Below are positions 20,437-28,916 of a stretch of DNA of 64,000 nt, in pieces. A program made the translations under genes and the position numbers. The DNA is taken from assembly GCF_021278985.1 (NCBI RefSeq), contig NZ_CP082833.1:3348001-3412000 (forward strand), read 5' to 3'. The DNA comes from Citrobacter rodentium NBRC 105723 = DSM 16636. Lineage in GTDB: Bacteria > Pseudomonadota > Gammaproteobacteria > Enterobacterales > Enterobacteriaceae. The notes under the pieces were generated by a model. That model saw only the letters and a program-made list of their open reading frames with translations. It was not told the origin of the DNA and ran no database searches. Numbering within the stretch: position 1 is the stretch's first letter; every line of letters begins with the position of its first letter.

Positions 20437-20958
20437 TTAATCGTCGCCTTTCAGTTTTTTACGCTCGACGTACAGCGTCGCCGCTTCACGCACAAATGCG
20501 GCGCAGATTTTGGCCTGATAGCGGTTTTCAAGATCGTCCGCGATGGCGATCAGCTCCTCTTTCGTTGAACGATAAGGACGCAGGGCGTTGTAAATCTCAA
20601 GAATGCGATCGTCTGGTACGGCGGTCAGTTCCGCGGCGCGTTCAAAGTTCATCGCCAGCCGGTCACGTCCGGCGTCCCGGGCGATAGCGGCCTGAATGCG
20701 CAGCGTTTCCGGCGTAATGCGCATATCCTGCGCGGTCACCTTGTCGCTGAGCACGTTTTCCAGCGTGAAATCATCCAGCGTTTTATTGGTGGCCGTTTTG
20801 ACCCACTCAGGATGTTTATTTGCCAGCGGGTAATCGCTCACTTTGACGGAGGATGTTGAAGGGCTCGCGCTGGCAGCCGGGGCAGGGGCGTCGCCCTGCA
20901 GGCTGTTCATGCGGCTCAACACGTCCCGAACCATCGATTCAATTGCATCGGTATTCAT
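20437..20958 (-). CDS. pduE: Propanediol dehydratase small subunit PduE
   Basis: This 173-residue gamma subunit of the adenosylcobalamin-dependent diol dehydratase has an N-terminal helix, MNTDAIESMVRDVLSRM, of the encapsulation type, followed by an Ala/Pro/Ser linker (residues 24-37) and the folded domain beginning near VSDYPLANKHPEWVKTATNKTLDDFTLEN. The subunit braces the active-site barrel formed by PduC. It lies between pduD (13 bases) and pduG. Confidence 0.95.
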   Translation of the reverse strand: MNTDAIESMVRDVLSRMNSLQGDAPAPAASASPSTSSVKVSDYPLANKHPEWVKTATNKTLDDFTLENVLSDKVTAQDMRITPETLRIQAAIARDAGRDRLAMNFERAAELTAVPDDRILEIYNALRPYRSTKEELIAIADDLENRYQAKICAAFVREAATLYVERKKLKGDD

Positions 20959-20971
20959 AAAGGGATCCTTA

Positions 20972-21640
20972 TTAAAGCGCCACGCGCAGTTCCTGCGGGT
21001 TTTTGCCCGTCACGACGTACTTCGTCTCTTTAATGTGCAGAATGGCCGATTTCGCCTGGTATTTCGGACGCGCCATCTGATCGTTCAGCGTTGGTACCGG
21101 CTGCGGCGATTCACGTTTGGCGTAGCGCGCGGCGTTTTTGCCAATCTGTCTGTAGGTCGCCAGCGTCAGCAGCGGCGCCTGCGGGAACAGCTCCAGGTTG
21201 GACAGCGGCGGCAGCCCCTGCTGGTGGATAACCGTGGTGCCTTTCGACTGGATGCCGATTGAAATGCCGGAACCGCTGAGACGGTTGCCTTCGACCGCGA
21301 CAAACGCCACGTCGGAGGATTTAAAGCAGCGAATCACGCGTGCTTTAATGCCTTCTTCTTCAATACCGGCAATCACTTCGCGCAGGATGCTCTTATGCGA
21401 TAAGCCGACAATATTGACGGTCTGCGAGAGGCCAAACGCCGGGCCGACTGCAATCACCACTTCATCCTGTTGCGTGCCTTGCTTCGCTTCGCCGATTTCC
21501 GTCAGGAAACCGTCTCCCGCCGGAGCGGCAGGGGCGGCGGCGCTTCCCGGCGCGCGAAACGAAACGGGCTTATCGCTGGCCTGCATTTCTGAGAGCACGT
21601 CTTCAATTATCTGGCGCAGCAGTTTTTCATTAATTTCCAT
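20972..21640 (-). CDS. pduD: Propanediol dehydratase medium subunit PduD
   Basis: This 222-residue beta subunit holds the lower face of the cobalamin between itself and PduC. The first 20 residues ([20 protein letters not shown]) are the well-studied signal that draws the whole dehydratase into the compartment. An Ala/Pro-rich linker (residues about 31-41) follows and then the Rossmann-like domain with [10 protein letters not shown] and [21 protein letters not shown]. It lies 10 bases after pduC. Confidence 0.95.
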   Translation of the reverse strand: MEINEKLLRQIIEDVLSEMQASDKPVSFRAPGSAAAPAAPAGDGFLTEIGEAKQGTQQDEVVIAVGPAFGLSQTVNIVGLSHKSILREVIAGIEEEGIKARVIRCFKSSDVAFVAVEGNRLSGSGISIGIQSKGTTVIHQQGLPPLSNLELFPQAPLLTLATYRQIGKNAARYAKRESPQPVPTLNDQMARPKYQAKSAILHIKETKYVVTGKNPQELRVAL

Positions 21641-21650
21641 TGTTCACCCC

Positions 21651-23315
21651 TTAGCCGAGCTCGTTGGGATCAAGTGCGCCAGGGATGTTTTTAATCTCTT
21701 CCCAGCGTTCGCCCTGCAGGCGATAACCTGTTGCCGGACCGGCATAGTCGTTGACGTCGTTGACCGCAGAGAGCACCTGTCCGTCGCCAACGATAATGGC
21801 GGAGGTATGCAGATAGTCCCCGGTTAGCTTCGCCTTCTGGATGTTGAGCATGTCCTGCGCGACGTCGGTAAAGCCGCCCTTAGCCAGCGCTTTCACCACT
21901 TCCAGACCGTTACGGTTTTTATTGATGATCTCCTGCGCGAACTTGATGTCTTCGACGATATTGCGTTCCGGCATATCCTTCGAACCGTGGGCGTAGGTTG
22001 CTGCCTCCACCTCTTCATCGGTAATCGGCGGCAGACCCATTCCGGCGAATACCGCCTGCAGGGCGCGGGCGGCCTTATTACGAATGGCGATAACGTCCTC
22101 TTCGCGCACCGGGCGCAGGCCGCCGTCCACCTTCAGGTCGCGCTGAATGACGTTGTAGTCATCGAAGTCTTCGGCATCTTCGTTGGAACCGGCGAACATG
22201 TTGTCGTAGTTCGGCACCGCGGAGTAACCGGAGGAGATAAAGTCGGTCCCCGGCAGGAACTGCATCAGCAGACGCGCGGTACGACGCATATCGGAGTGGG
22301 TGAAGGTCTGGTCGTTACTGGAGGCGCACTCCAGATCCAGCGCCGAGCAGATCAGGTTTTCGGCCAGCACCGCGCGAATGCCGGAAGGAACGGCGGACGG
22401 AACGCCAATGCAGCTCACCGAGCCGTTTTGCAGCCCCTGAACGCCTGCCGCTTTGGTGATGTAAATGCAGCGCGCTTCCAGATAGAGCATCGATTTCCCT
22501 TCCGCGTAGCCCATCTGTACTTCCGATCCGGAGCCGGAGGTGAAGCGCATTTTCAGGCCGCGGGAGGCGTAGGAGGAGGCGAGGAAGCCTTTCGACCACG
22601 GCGTATCGTCACCGTCGGTGAAGACCGGTTCGGTGCCGTAAACGGAGATGGTTTCGGCGTAACAGGTGTGACCCAGCATACCGAGCTTCAGCTCTGTCGC
22701 TTCTTCCAGCGAGCACTGGGTTAAGACGCCAGGACGCCCGACCTGCGAGCCGACGAGCAGCGCAATGGCGTTGAACGGCGCGTAGCGCGCTACCGCAACG
22801 GTGGTTTCCTGTTCGTCGAATCCGCGCCATGCGCCTTCTGCGGCGTCGGCGGCAATCTGAACCGGGTTATCTTTGACGTTGGTGACGTGCGCCTGCTGAG
22901 ACGGGGTGCGGCGGGCGCGCATTTTCTGCATCGCCATCATCATCTCCACCACGTTCATATGCGATACCACTTCGACGATTTTCGCCGGCGTCATCGCGGT
23001 GGTCAGCGGCACAATGTCGCTGCGTTTGACGTTAGGATCGCACAGCATATTGGCGAGCTTAACCGAGTCCATCGCCATGACTTCTTCCGCCCGCGCCAGG
23101 TTGATGCCATAGCGGGCGATAAAATGGTCAATCAGGTCAAATTCTCTGACGGCCTTGCCGTCAAGTTCGGTAACCGCGCCGTTAACGATTTTTATCGACG
23201 GTTTCGGATCGTTCGGGCTTTCCATCGCAATGAAGCCTTCTTCGATCCACTCCTTAACGAAACCGTCCTGGTTTACAGGGCGCTTCGCCAGCGCTTCAAA
23301 TCTTTTCGATCTCAT
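21651..23315 (-). CDS. pduC: Propanediol dehydratase large subunit PduC
   Basis: This 554-residue alpha subunit is the TIM-barrel that converts 1,2-propanediol to propionaldehyde by a radical started from adenosylcobalamin. It begins MRSKRFEALAKRPVNQDGFVKEWIEEGF and contains the strongly conserved core segments ALLVGSQVGRPGVLTQCSLEEATELKLGMLGHTCYAETISVYGTE and LICSALDLECASSNDQTFTHSDMRRTARLLMQFLPGTDF, with no gaps seen. It is the key B12-using enzyme of the operon and shares a transcript with pduB, 18 bases upstream. Confidence 0.97.
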   Translation of the reverse strand: MRSKRFEALAKRPVNQDGFVKEWIEEGFIAMESPNDPKPSIKIVNGAVTELDGKAVREFDLIDHFIARYGINLARAEEVMAMDSVKLANMLCDPNVKRSDIVPLTTAMTPAKIVEVVSHMNVVEMMMAMQKMRARRTPSQQAHVTNVKDNPVQIAADAAEGAWRGFDEQETTVAVARYAPFNAIALLVGSQVGRPGVLTQCSLEEATELKLGMLGHTCYAETISVYGTEPVFTDGDDTPWSKGFLASSYASRGLKMRFTSGSGSEVQMGYAEGKSMLYLEARCIYITKAAGVQGLQNGSVSCIGVPSAVPSGIRAVLAENLICSALDLECASSNDQTFTHSDMRRTARLLMQFLPGTDFISSGYSAVPNYDNMFAGSNEDAEDFDDYNVIQRDLKVDGGLRPVREEDVIAIRNKAARALQAVFAGMGLPPITDEEVEAATYAHGSKDMPERNIVEDIKFAQEIINKNRNGLEVVKALAKGGFTDVAQDMLNIQKAKLTGDYLHTSAIIVGDGQVLSAVNDVNDYAGPATGYRLQGERWEEIKNIPGALDPNELG

Positions 23316-23333
23316 GAATGAGCCTCACGGATA

Positions 23334-24146
23334 TCAGATGTAGGACGGGCGATCGTTTTTCGCTTCGCTGCCGAGGGTCGCCAGCACGGTTTTACCGATT
23401 TCACGCGCGGAGATAACCGCCTGACGCACCGCGCCGGAGTCGCCGGAAATCACCAGAATCGCTTCGTTACTGAAGCTGGTGCCGTGCGCCGGAGAGCTGT
23501 AAGCCACCACCTCGACGTTCGCGGATTTCAGTGCGGTATCGGCCATCAGGACTCCCACCGACGCAGGCGCGCCGACGATCACCCCGCAGGCGCGGCCAAC
23601 CGGCGCGCCAAAGGCTTTTTCCAGCGCATAGCTGGCGCGGGCGGTGTACTGCAGTTCGATATGTCCGGCTTCGTTGGCATATACATCGCCAAAAGTGCGA
23701 TCGAGTTCTTTCAGCGCGACTTCAATCCCGCGCTTGACGTCGGAAACGTCGTTACCGCCTAAAATGATCAGCGAACCATGGCCCGCGCCGCCTTTGGTAT
23801 CTCGCGGCAGCTCGATGCTCACAACTTCGGTGTTAGTCGCTTTTACCGCTTCGTCAGCCGCCATAATGTGCGGACCTGCGCCGGTACGCGCGCCCAGGAT
23901 GCCGATGGAGCGATAACGCTTTTCAAGCTTCATGGCTTCCAGTAATGCACTGTCAACGTTAGCGATAACCAGACCTACGGTGTCGCCAATCGCGGTGCCA
24001 ACAAATTCCGTTAAACTGCAGCTTTTCTCTGCCATAGCCGTCTCTCGTTTCAGATGGGGGGTATCAGGGGCGCCCGTTTGCTCAGGCTTTGCCACGCGGG
24101 CAATGACCTGCGCCATGATCTGTTCGACCAGTTCATTGCTGCTCAT
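23334..24146 (-). CDS. pduB: Shell protein PduB (with internal start for PduB')
   Basis: This 270-residue tandem-BMC trimer protein is a major shell component. In Salmonella two forms are made from the same gene; the short form PduB' starts at an internal Met. Here that Met is residue 38 (ATG at 24035, [19 protein letters not shown]), giving 233 residues. The extra N-terminus of the long form ([19 protein letters not shown]) is an amphipathic helix, known in Salmonella to bind the enzyme core to the shell. It overlaps pduA by four bases (ATGA). Confidence 0.96.
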   Translation of the reverse strand: MSSNELVEQIMAQVIARVAKPEQTGAPDTPHLKRETAMAEKSCSLTEFVGTAIGDTVGLVIANVDSALLEAMKLEKRYRSIGILGARTGAGPHIMAADEAVKATNTEVVSIELPRDTKGGAGHGSLIILGGNDVSDVKRGIEVALKELDRTFGDVYANEAGHIELQYTARASYALEKAFGAPVGRACGVIVGAPASVGVLMADTALKSANVEVVAYSSPAHGTSFSNEAILVISGDSGAVRQAVISAREIGKTVLATLGSEAKNDRPSYI

Positions 24147-24427
24147 GGGTTAATTCCCTTCGGTAAGATTTTTTCAACATCGGTATGAGGGCGTGGAATA
24201 ACGTGTACGGCTTTCACCTCTCCCACATTGCGCGCAGCGGCGGCGCCCGCATCGGTCGCCGCTTTTACCGCGCCGACATCACCGCGAACAATGACGGTGA
24301 CCAGCCCTGAGCCAATTTTTTCGTAGCCGACCAGCATCACATTGGCCGATTTCACCATGGCGTCTGCGGCCTCTATGGCGGCAGTCAAGCCTTTGGTTTC
24401 TACCATTCCTAACGCTTCTTGTTGCAT
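24143..24427 (-). CDS. pduA: Major shell protein PduA
   Basis: This 94-residue BMC-domain protein is the first gene of the operon. Its hexamers form facet tiles with a small central pore through which propanediol passes while propionaldehyde is held back. The core [51 protein letters not shown] is canonical. A GAGGT ribosome binding site precedes the start. It is a close duplicate of pduJ. Confidence 0.97.
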   Translation of the reverse strand: MQQEALGMVETKGLTAAIEAADAMVKSANVMLVGYEKIGSGLVTVIVRGDVGAVKAATDAGAAAARNVGEVKAVHVIPRPHTDVEKILPKGINP

Positions 24428-24947
24428 AAAGACCTCGCCTGGATTGTCCCGATATTGCTGACTATAAAAAGAAGCGAGGAAAAAGAATGGCTGACTTAAC
24501 GCTGCGGCTAAAAAAATAGTGGGCCTGGAATGTGATAAATTTGCCTTTCGTTATTTTATCTTATTGTTTTTAAATTGTTTTCATAAAAAATATAATATGA
24601 AAATTTGGTTTTCTCTGTTCCATATTTACATTTTAAGACGTGACGATTTTAATTTTATTTGCTATGGGCGAAAAATGATTTGTGAGCTTCCTCGGAAAAC
24701 AGACATCTGCAAATAACAAGAAATTACTATTTTAAAATTCTCTTAATAATTGCTCTGTCGTCCATCTGGCGCAGGAACAGAATAAGTTGATGACAATAAT
24801 TTGCTATGCCAGCACGATTTTTCCAGTCGCCGCGTTGCGCAGTTTGCCAACAATTTCCGGACGTCCGTTTTTATAGTTAGCGTTGTTGTACTCTACGGCC
24901 AGCAAGGGTCGCTGGTTTGACACGAACGCTTCTGAGAAGGGGTCATA
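24428..24947. promoter_or_regulatory. Divergent pduA-pduF control region, A/T-rich
   Basis: This 520-base region holds the promoters of the pdu operon (minus) and pduF (plus). On the minus strand TATAGT (24466-24461) is a good -10 about 35 bases before pduA, with no matching -35, as expected for an activator-dependent promoter. Directly upstream of it AAAAAGAA occurs twice, at 24466-24473 and 24480-24487. In Salmonella these promoters need PocR with propanediol and respond to CRP and ArcA; no such site could be assigned with confidence. The middle (24530-24760) is strongly A/T-rich. An open frame of 65 codons (24519-24716) has no ribosome binding site and is not called. Confidence 0.6.
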
Positions 24948-25763
24948 ATGAATGATTCACTGAAAGCGCAATGTATTGCCGAGTTTCTCGGCACCGGGTT
25001 GTTTTTGTTTTTTGGCATTGGCTGTCTGAGCGCACTGAAAGTCGCGGGCGCCAGCCTCGGTCTTTGGGAAATTTGCATCATATGGGGTCTGGGTATTTCG
25101 CTTGCGGTTTATCTGACCGCGGGAATTTCCGGTGCGCATCTTAATCCGGCGATTACGGTGGCGCTGTGGCTGTTTGCCTGTTTCCCCGGACGTAAAGTTC
25201 TGCCATACACCATAGCCCAGGTGGCGGGAGCGTTTGGCGGCGCGCTGCTGGCATATCTGCTGTATGGCAGCCTGTTTATTGAGTATGAAACGGCGCACAA
25301 TATGGTGCGCGGCAGCGTCGACAGCCTCTATCTGGCCAGCATATTCAGTACCTATCCGGCGGCTGCGCTCAACGTCTGGCAGGCCGCAGGCGTCGAGGTG
25401 GTGATCACCTCGATTCTGATGGGGCTGATTATGGCGCTGACCGATGACGGCAACGGCGTGCCGAAGGGACCGCTGGCACCGCTGCTGATAGGCATTCTGG
25501 TGGCGGTAATCGGCGCCTCCACCGGGCCGTTGACGGGGTTCGCCATGAACCCGGCGCGCGATTTTGGACCTAAGTTATTCACCTGGATAGCTGGCTGGGG
25601 CAATATTGCGATGACCGGCGGACGGGATATTCCGTACTTTATTGTGCCGATTATCGCGCCGGTAATTGGCGCATGCGGCGGAGCGGCAATCTACCGCTAT
25701 TTCATCGGTAAAAATTTACCCTGCAATAGCTGCAAAATAGAGGAAACCACCCAGTCGTCATGA
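24948..25763 (+). CDS. pduF: Propanediol diffusion facilitator PduF
   Basis: This 271-residue aquaglyceroporin (MIP family) lets 1,2-propanediol cross the inner membrane. Six hydrophobic segments and the two half-helix NPA motifs are present: HLNPAITVAL near residue 65 and GFAMNPARDFGPK near residue 200. The Asp after the second NPA-Arg (NPARD) is usual for glycerol-type channels. The gene has a GAGAAGGGG ribosome binding site, is divergent from pduA, and is followed by a terminator before pocR. Confidence 0.95.
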   Translation: MNDSLKAQCIAEFLGTGLFLFFGIGCLSALKVAGASLGLWEICIIWGLGISLAVYLTAGISGAHLNPAITVALWLFACFPGRKVLPYTIAQVAGAFGGALLAYLLYGSLFIEYETAHNMVRGSVDSLYLASIFSTYPAAALNVWQAAGVEVVITSILMGLIMALTDDGNGVPKGPLAPLLIGILVAVIGASTGPLTGFAMNPARDFGPKLFTWIAGWGNIAMTGGRDIPYFIVPIIAPVIGACGGAAIYRYFIGKNLPCNSCKIEETTQSS

Positions 25764-25825
25764 ATCACTGGACTATTATCACGGATTTAATAACTATTTC
25801 GTGATCTGCTTTCCCGAACTGATGA

Positions 25826-25853
25826 AAAAGTCTCCCCACCCAGGGAGACTTTT
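25826..25853 (+). terminator. Terminator after pduF
   Basis: AAAAGTCTCCC and GGGAGACTTTT form an 11-bp stem around a six-base loop, with the T run forming the 3' arm. It lies 63 bases after the pduF stop and separates pduF from pocR. Confidence 0.8.
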
Positions 25854-25961
25854 GTTATGGTCAATTTTGTTTGCTGTCATTGCTAAGGATAGCGGATGAT
25901 AAGATGTAAATGTAACAATTATGTTTTAATTATAACAATGGATTAACTGAGGGATTTTATC

Positions 25962-26879
25962 ATGATTTCTGCGAGTACCCTGAACTCAGAACTCATTAAT
26001 AAAATCGCACAGGATTTTGCGCAAGCCACAAGCCTGGCCGTTGTGGTTGTCAATATTCACGGTGATGAGATTTCTGAGCTATTTAATTTCACGCCTTTTT
26101 GTCAGCTAATGCGTCAGCATCCGCAGCACAGCACTCGCTGCCGGATGAGCGATCGCTGCGGTGGACTGGAAGCCTCGAAATCAGATCAGCCCTGTATTTA
26201 TCGCTGTCATGCTGGTTTAACCGACTTCTCTATCCCGCTGGTGATCGCCGGTCATCTGGTGGGCTTTGTATTGTGCGGGCAGGTGCGTCTGCGTAATGAT
26301 GAGGAGGTCGATCTGGTCGATATCCTCAACGTTGACGACCGCTGGCAGGCCGATCCTGAGCTGCTTAACGAATTCCGTAATGTGCCGGAAATGGACTACT
26401 CGCGCGTGATGGCCTCGGCGGATCTGCTGAAGCTTATCGTTGAAAATTGCCTGAAAAAACAGCTCAATTTCGTGGTCATTAAGGACAGCGAACAGAGCGC
26501 GGAACCCGCGCGTCCGGCGCGCGCGCCCAGCCCGCATGACAGCAAAATGAAAAAAGCGCTGCGCTATATCGACGCGCATCTTTCCGACGATTTGCGCCTG
26601 GAGGACGTGGCTTCGCACGTCTATCTGAGCCCCTACTATTTCAGTAAGCTGTTCAAAAAATATCAGGGAATTGGCTTTAACGCATGGGTAAACCAGCAGC
26701 GGATGGCCAGCGCCAGAGAGCTGCTTTGCCATAGCGACTGGAGCATCGCCAGTATTGCCCGCAATTTAGGTTTTTCGCAAACCAGCTATTTTTGCAAGGT
26801 GTTCCGCCAGACTTATCAGCTGACGCCGCAGGCGTATCGCCAGCAGGTTGCAGGAAGTTTATCGGCGGAATCGGCGTAA
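25962..26879 (+). CDS. pocR: PocR, AraC-family activator of the pdu and cob operons
   Basis: This 305-residue activator responds to 1,2-propanediol. The N-terminal PocR sensory domain (residues about 8-165) shows the family cysteines in PFCQLMR, CRMSDRCGG and CIYRCHAGLTDFSIPLVIAGHLVGFVLCGQV. A linker with Pro/Ala/Arg follows, then a C-terminal AraC DNA-binding domain (about 200-295) with two helix-turn-helix units (LRLEDVASHVYLSPYYFSKLFKKYQG and WSIASIARNLGFSQTSYFCKVFRQTYQLTP). It stands between the two operons it should control. Confidence 0.95.
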   Translation: MISASTLNSELINKIAQDFAQATSLAVVVVNIHGDEISELFNFTPFCQLMRQHPQHSTRCRMSDRCGGLEASKSDQPCIYRCHAGLTDFSIPLVIAGHLVGFVLCGQVRLRNDEEVDLVDILNVDDRWQADPELLNEFRNVPEMDYSRVMASADLLKLIVENCLKKQLNFVVIKDSEQSAEPARPARAPSPHDSKMKKALRYIDAHLSDDLRLEDVASHVYLSPYYFSKLFKKYQGIGFNAWVNQQRMASARELLCHSDWSIASIARNLGFSQTSYFCKVFRQTYQLTPQAYRQQVAGSLSAESA

Positions 26880-26881
26880 AG

Positions 26882-26908
26882 AGCAATATTTTGTTATTGC
26901 TGATTTTT
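26882..26908 (+). terminator. Terminator after pocR
   Basis: AGCAATA and TATTGCT form a 7-bp stem around TTTTGT and are followed by GATTTTT, starting two bases after the pocR stop codon. Confidence 0.6.
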
Positions 26909-27207
26909 GCGCAGCGCGTGTAACATCGTCATTATTAGCGAGTTACTATTTTTAGCGCAGCAATAAATTGTTATAGCGCAATAAAATATTGCCTTCGACA
27001 GGATAAAGTTCACCAGATTTTATTTTTGTGGTGAGATAAGGTGTCATTGCAGCGCATTTTCATTATTCTCCTGCATGACATTTCAGTGTGAATAGTTTAA
27101 AAGCAGTGCAGTTTTTCATGAGGATAATTTGTTTTTAGTCATGAAAAAGCGTGCGCGAATAACATATTTTATGGTGATAAGCAGATAACGCTCTGCTTAT
27201 CCTTAAA
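26909..27207 (+). promoter_or_regulatory. cbi/cob promoter region and start of the long leader
   Basis: About 300 bases of A/T-rich DNA without a gene. The cbi promoter must lie here since the riboswitch follows; Salmonella has a leader of roughly 470 bases, which would place the start near 27070. GTTTTT occurs at 27111 and 27131, 20 bases apart, but may lie inside the leader. A perfect 10-bp inverted repeat, GATAAGCAGA / TCTGCTTATC, occupies 27176-27201, seven bases before the riboswitch. No -35/-10 pair or PocR site could be fixed. Confidence 0.5.
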
Positions 27208-27360
27208 GCCGACAGGTTTGACACATTTGTGTCAGGGAAGGGGGTGAAAATCCCCCGCAGCCCCCGCTGCTGTGATGCTGACGACCCCGTAAAAACCACT
27301 GATCGCGAGATTGGGAAGGACGGGCGAGGACGACGCTAAGCCAGAAGACCTGCCTGTCGG
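27208..27360 (+). ncRNA. Cobalamin (adenosylcobalamin) riboswitch
   Basis: The closing stem is CCGACAGG (27209-27216) with CCTGTCGG (27353-27360). Inside are the conserved blocks of the class: GTCAGGGAAGGGGGTGAAAA, the run of CCGCAGCCCCCGCTGCTGTGATG, and the B12 box AGCCAGAAGACCTGCC (27339-27354). It should bind adenosylcobalamin and shut down the cbi/cob operon when B12 is plentiful. In Salmonella the effect on cbiA is mainly on translation, which fits the hairpin over the cbiA start. Confidence 0.95.
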
Positions 27361-27514
27361 AAACGTTCAACAACTTCGGTGGGAAGTGGGTTGTTTTGAT
27401 GCGTACAGCCGAAAGGCTGGGTATATCTGTCGTACTTCACATTGCAGGGGGAAGCCGCGTCGCTGACCTCCTGTCGTCTGAAGTATTGCGGGTATAGGTA
27501 TCTCTACCTCTACC

Positions 27515-27534
27515 ACCCTGAACAGGATCAGGGT
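27515..27534 (+). promoter_or_regulatory. Hairpin holding the cbiA ribosome binding site
   Basis: ACCCTGA (27515-27521) pairs with TCAGGGT (27528-27534), exposing or trapping AGGA in its six-base loop, directly before the ATG at 27536. Salmonella has a similar translational control hairpin that acts together with the B12 riboswitch upstream. The long-range contact itself was not traced here. Confidence 0.75.
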
Positions 27535-27535
27535 T

Positions 27536-28916
27536 ATGGCGGCAAAGCAGTACGCGTTTGTTCTGGCTGGCACCGGTAGCGGCTGTGGGAAAACCACGGT
27601 GACGCTGGGGTTGCTGAGCGCGCTGAAAAAACGTGGTTTACGCGTTCAGCCCTGTAAAGTCGGTCCTGACTATCTCGATACCGCCTGGCATACGGCGGTG
27701 TGCGGCACGGCCTCCCGCAATCTCGACAGCTTTATGCTCCCCGAACCTGTCCTCAATGCGCTGTTCTGCGAACAGATGCAGCAGGCAGACATTGCCGTGA
27801 TCGAAGGGGTGATGGGGCTGTATGACGGCTATGGCATCGATCCCGACTATTGCAGCACCGCGGCGATGGCGAAACAGTTAGGCTGCCCGGTGATCCTGCT
27901 GGTAGACGGCAAAGCCGTTTCAACCTCTATTGCCGCGACGGTAATGGGCTTTCAGCGCTTCGACCCGACGCTCAATATCGCTGGCGTTATCGTCAACCGC
28001 GTCAACAGCGCGTCCCATTTTCAACTGCTGAAACAGGCCATTGAACGCTACTGCGGGGTGCCTGTGCTGGGGTATGTGCCGCGCGTGGACGGCGTTTCGC
28101 TTCCCGAGCGCCACCTCGGGCTGGTCACCGCCCGCGAATCCGTCGTAACCCAACAACCGTGGCAGGATTTTGCCGCCACGCTCGAGCAGACGCTCAATAT
28201 CAATCGCCTGCTGACATTAAGCCAGATGGCGGCGCTGCCTCAGGGCGCATGGCCCGCATTACCGGCTCCGGACGCCGGAAAAGGGCTGACGCTGGCGATG
28301 GCCGACGACGAGGCGTTTAATTTTTATTATCCCGATAACCTTGCCTTACTTGAGCGCTGCGGTGTGAAAATCGAGCGTTTCAGCCCGCTGCGTGACCGGG
28401 CGCTGCCGGCGTGCCAGATGGTCTGGCTGGGGGGGGGGCTATCCGGAACTGTACGCCCCGCTGCTGGCCGCCAATGCCGCGATGCTGGCAAGCCTGCGCG
28501 AGGCCCATCGGCGGGGTGTCGCCATTTACGCGGAATGCGGCGGTCTGATGTATCTCGGCACGCAGCTGGAAGAAGCCAGCGGGGCGGTGCATCGTATGGC
28601 GGATATTATTCCCGGTCACAGCAAAATGGGGGAACGGCTGACCCGCTTTGGCTACTGTGAGGCGCAGGCGCTTCGCTCCACTTTGCTGGCAGAGGCAGGC
28701 GAAGTGCTGCGCGGACACGAATTTCACTATTCCGACTTTTTTGCCGCCACGCCAGCCGTGCTGGACTGCTGCAAAGTGCGTGACGGTAAAACCATTCAGC
28801 GGTGGTCCGGCGGCTGGCAGGTGGGCAACGCCTTCGCCAGCTATTTGCACGTTCATTTTGCCCAGCGTCCCGTGATGCTGAACCACTGGCTGAAGGCGGC
28901 GAGGGAGGCGTTATGA
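27536..28916 (+). pseudogene. cbiA: cbiA, cobyrinic acid a,c-diamide synthase, frameshifted in a G10 tract
   Basis: CbiA uses ATP and glutamine to amidate the a and c side chains of cob(II)yrinate. The first frame gives the ATPase domain with P-loop GTGSGCGKTT near residues 12-21 and runs to residue 298. Then CTG is followed by ten G in total (28429-28438) where nine would be needed to read WLGGGYPELYA; the frame slips and ends at 28660, 374 residues. The other frame carries the whole glutamine amidotransferase domain (YAECGGLMYLG, GHSKMG, FASYLHVHF) to the stop at 28916. With nine G the product would be about 459 residues. As read, the amidotransferase is lost. Everything else in the operon is open. 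Confidence 0.9.

Noticed and set aside
24519..24716. 65-codon frame in the pduA-pduF control region
   Set aside because: It lies in A/T-rich regulatory DNA, has no ribosome binding site, and its composition (many Phe, Ile, Lys) reflects base bias only.
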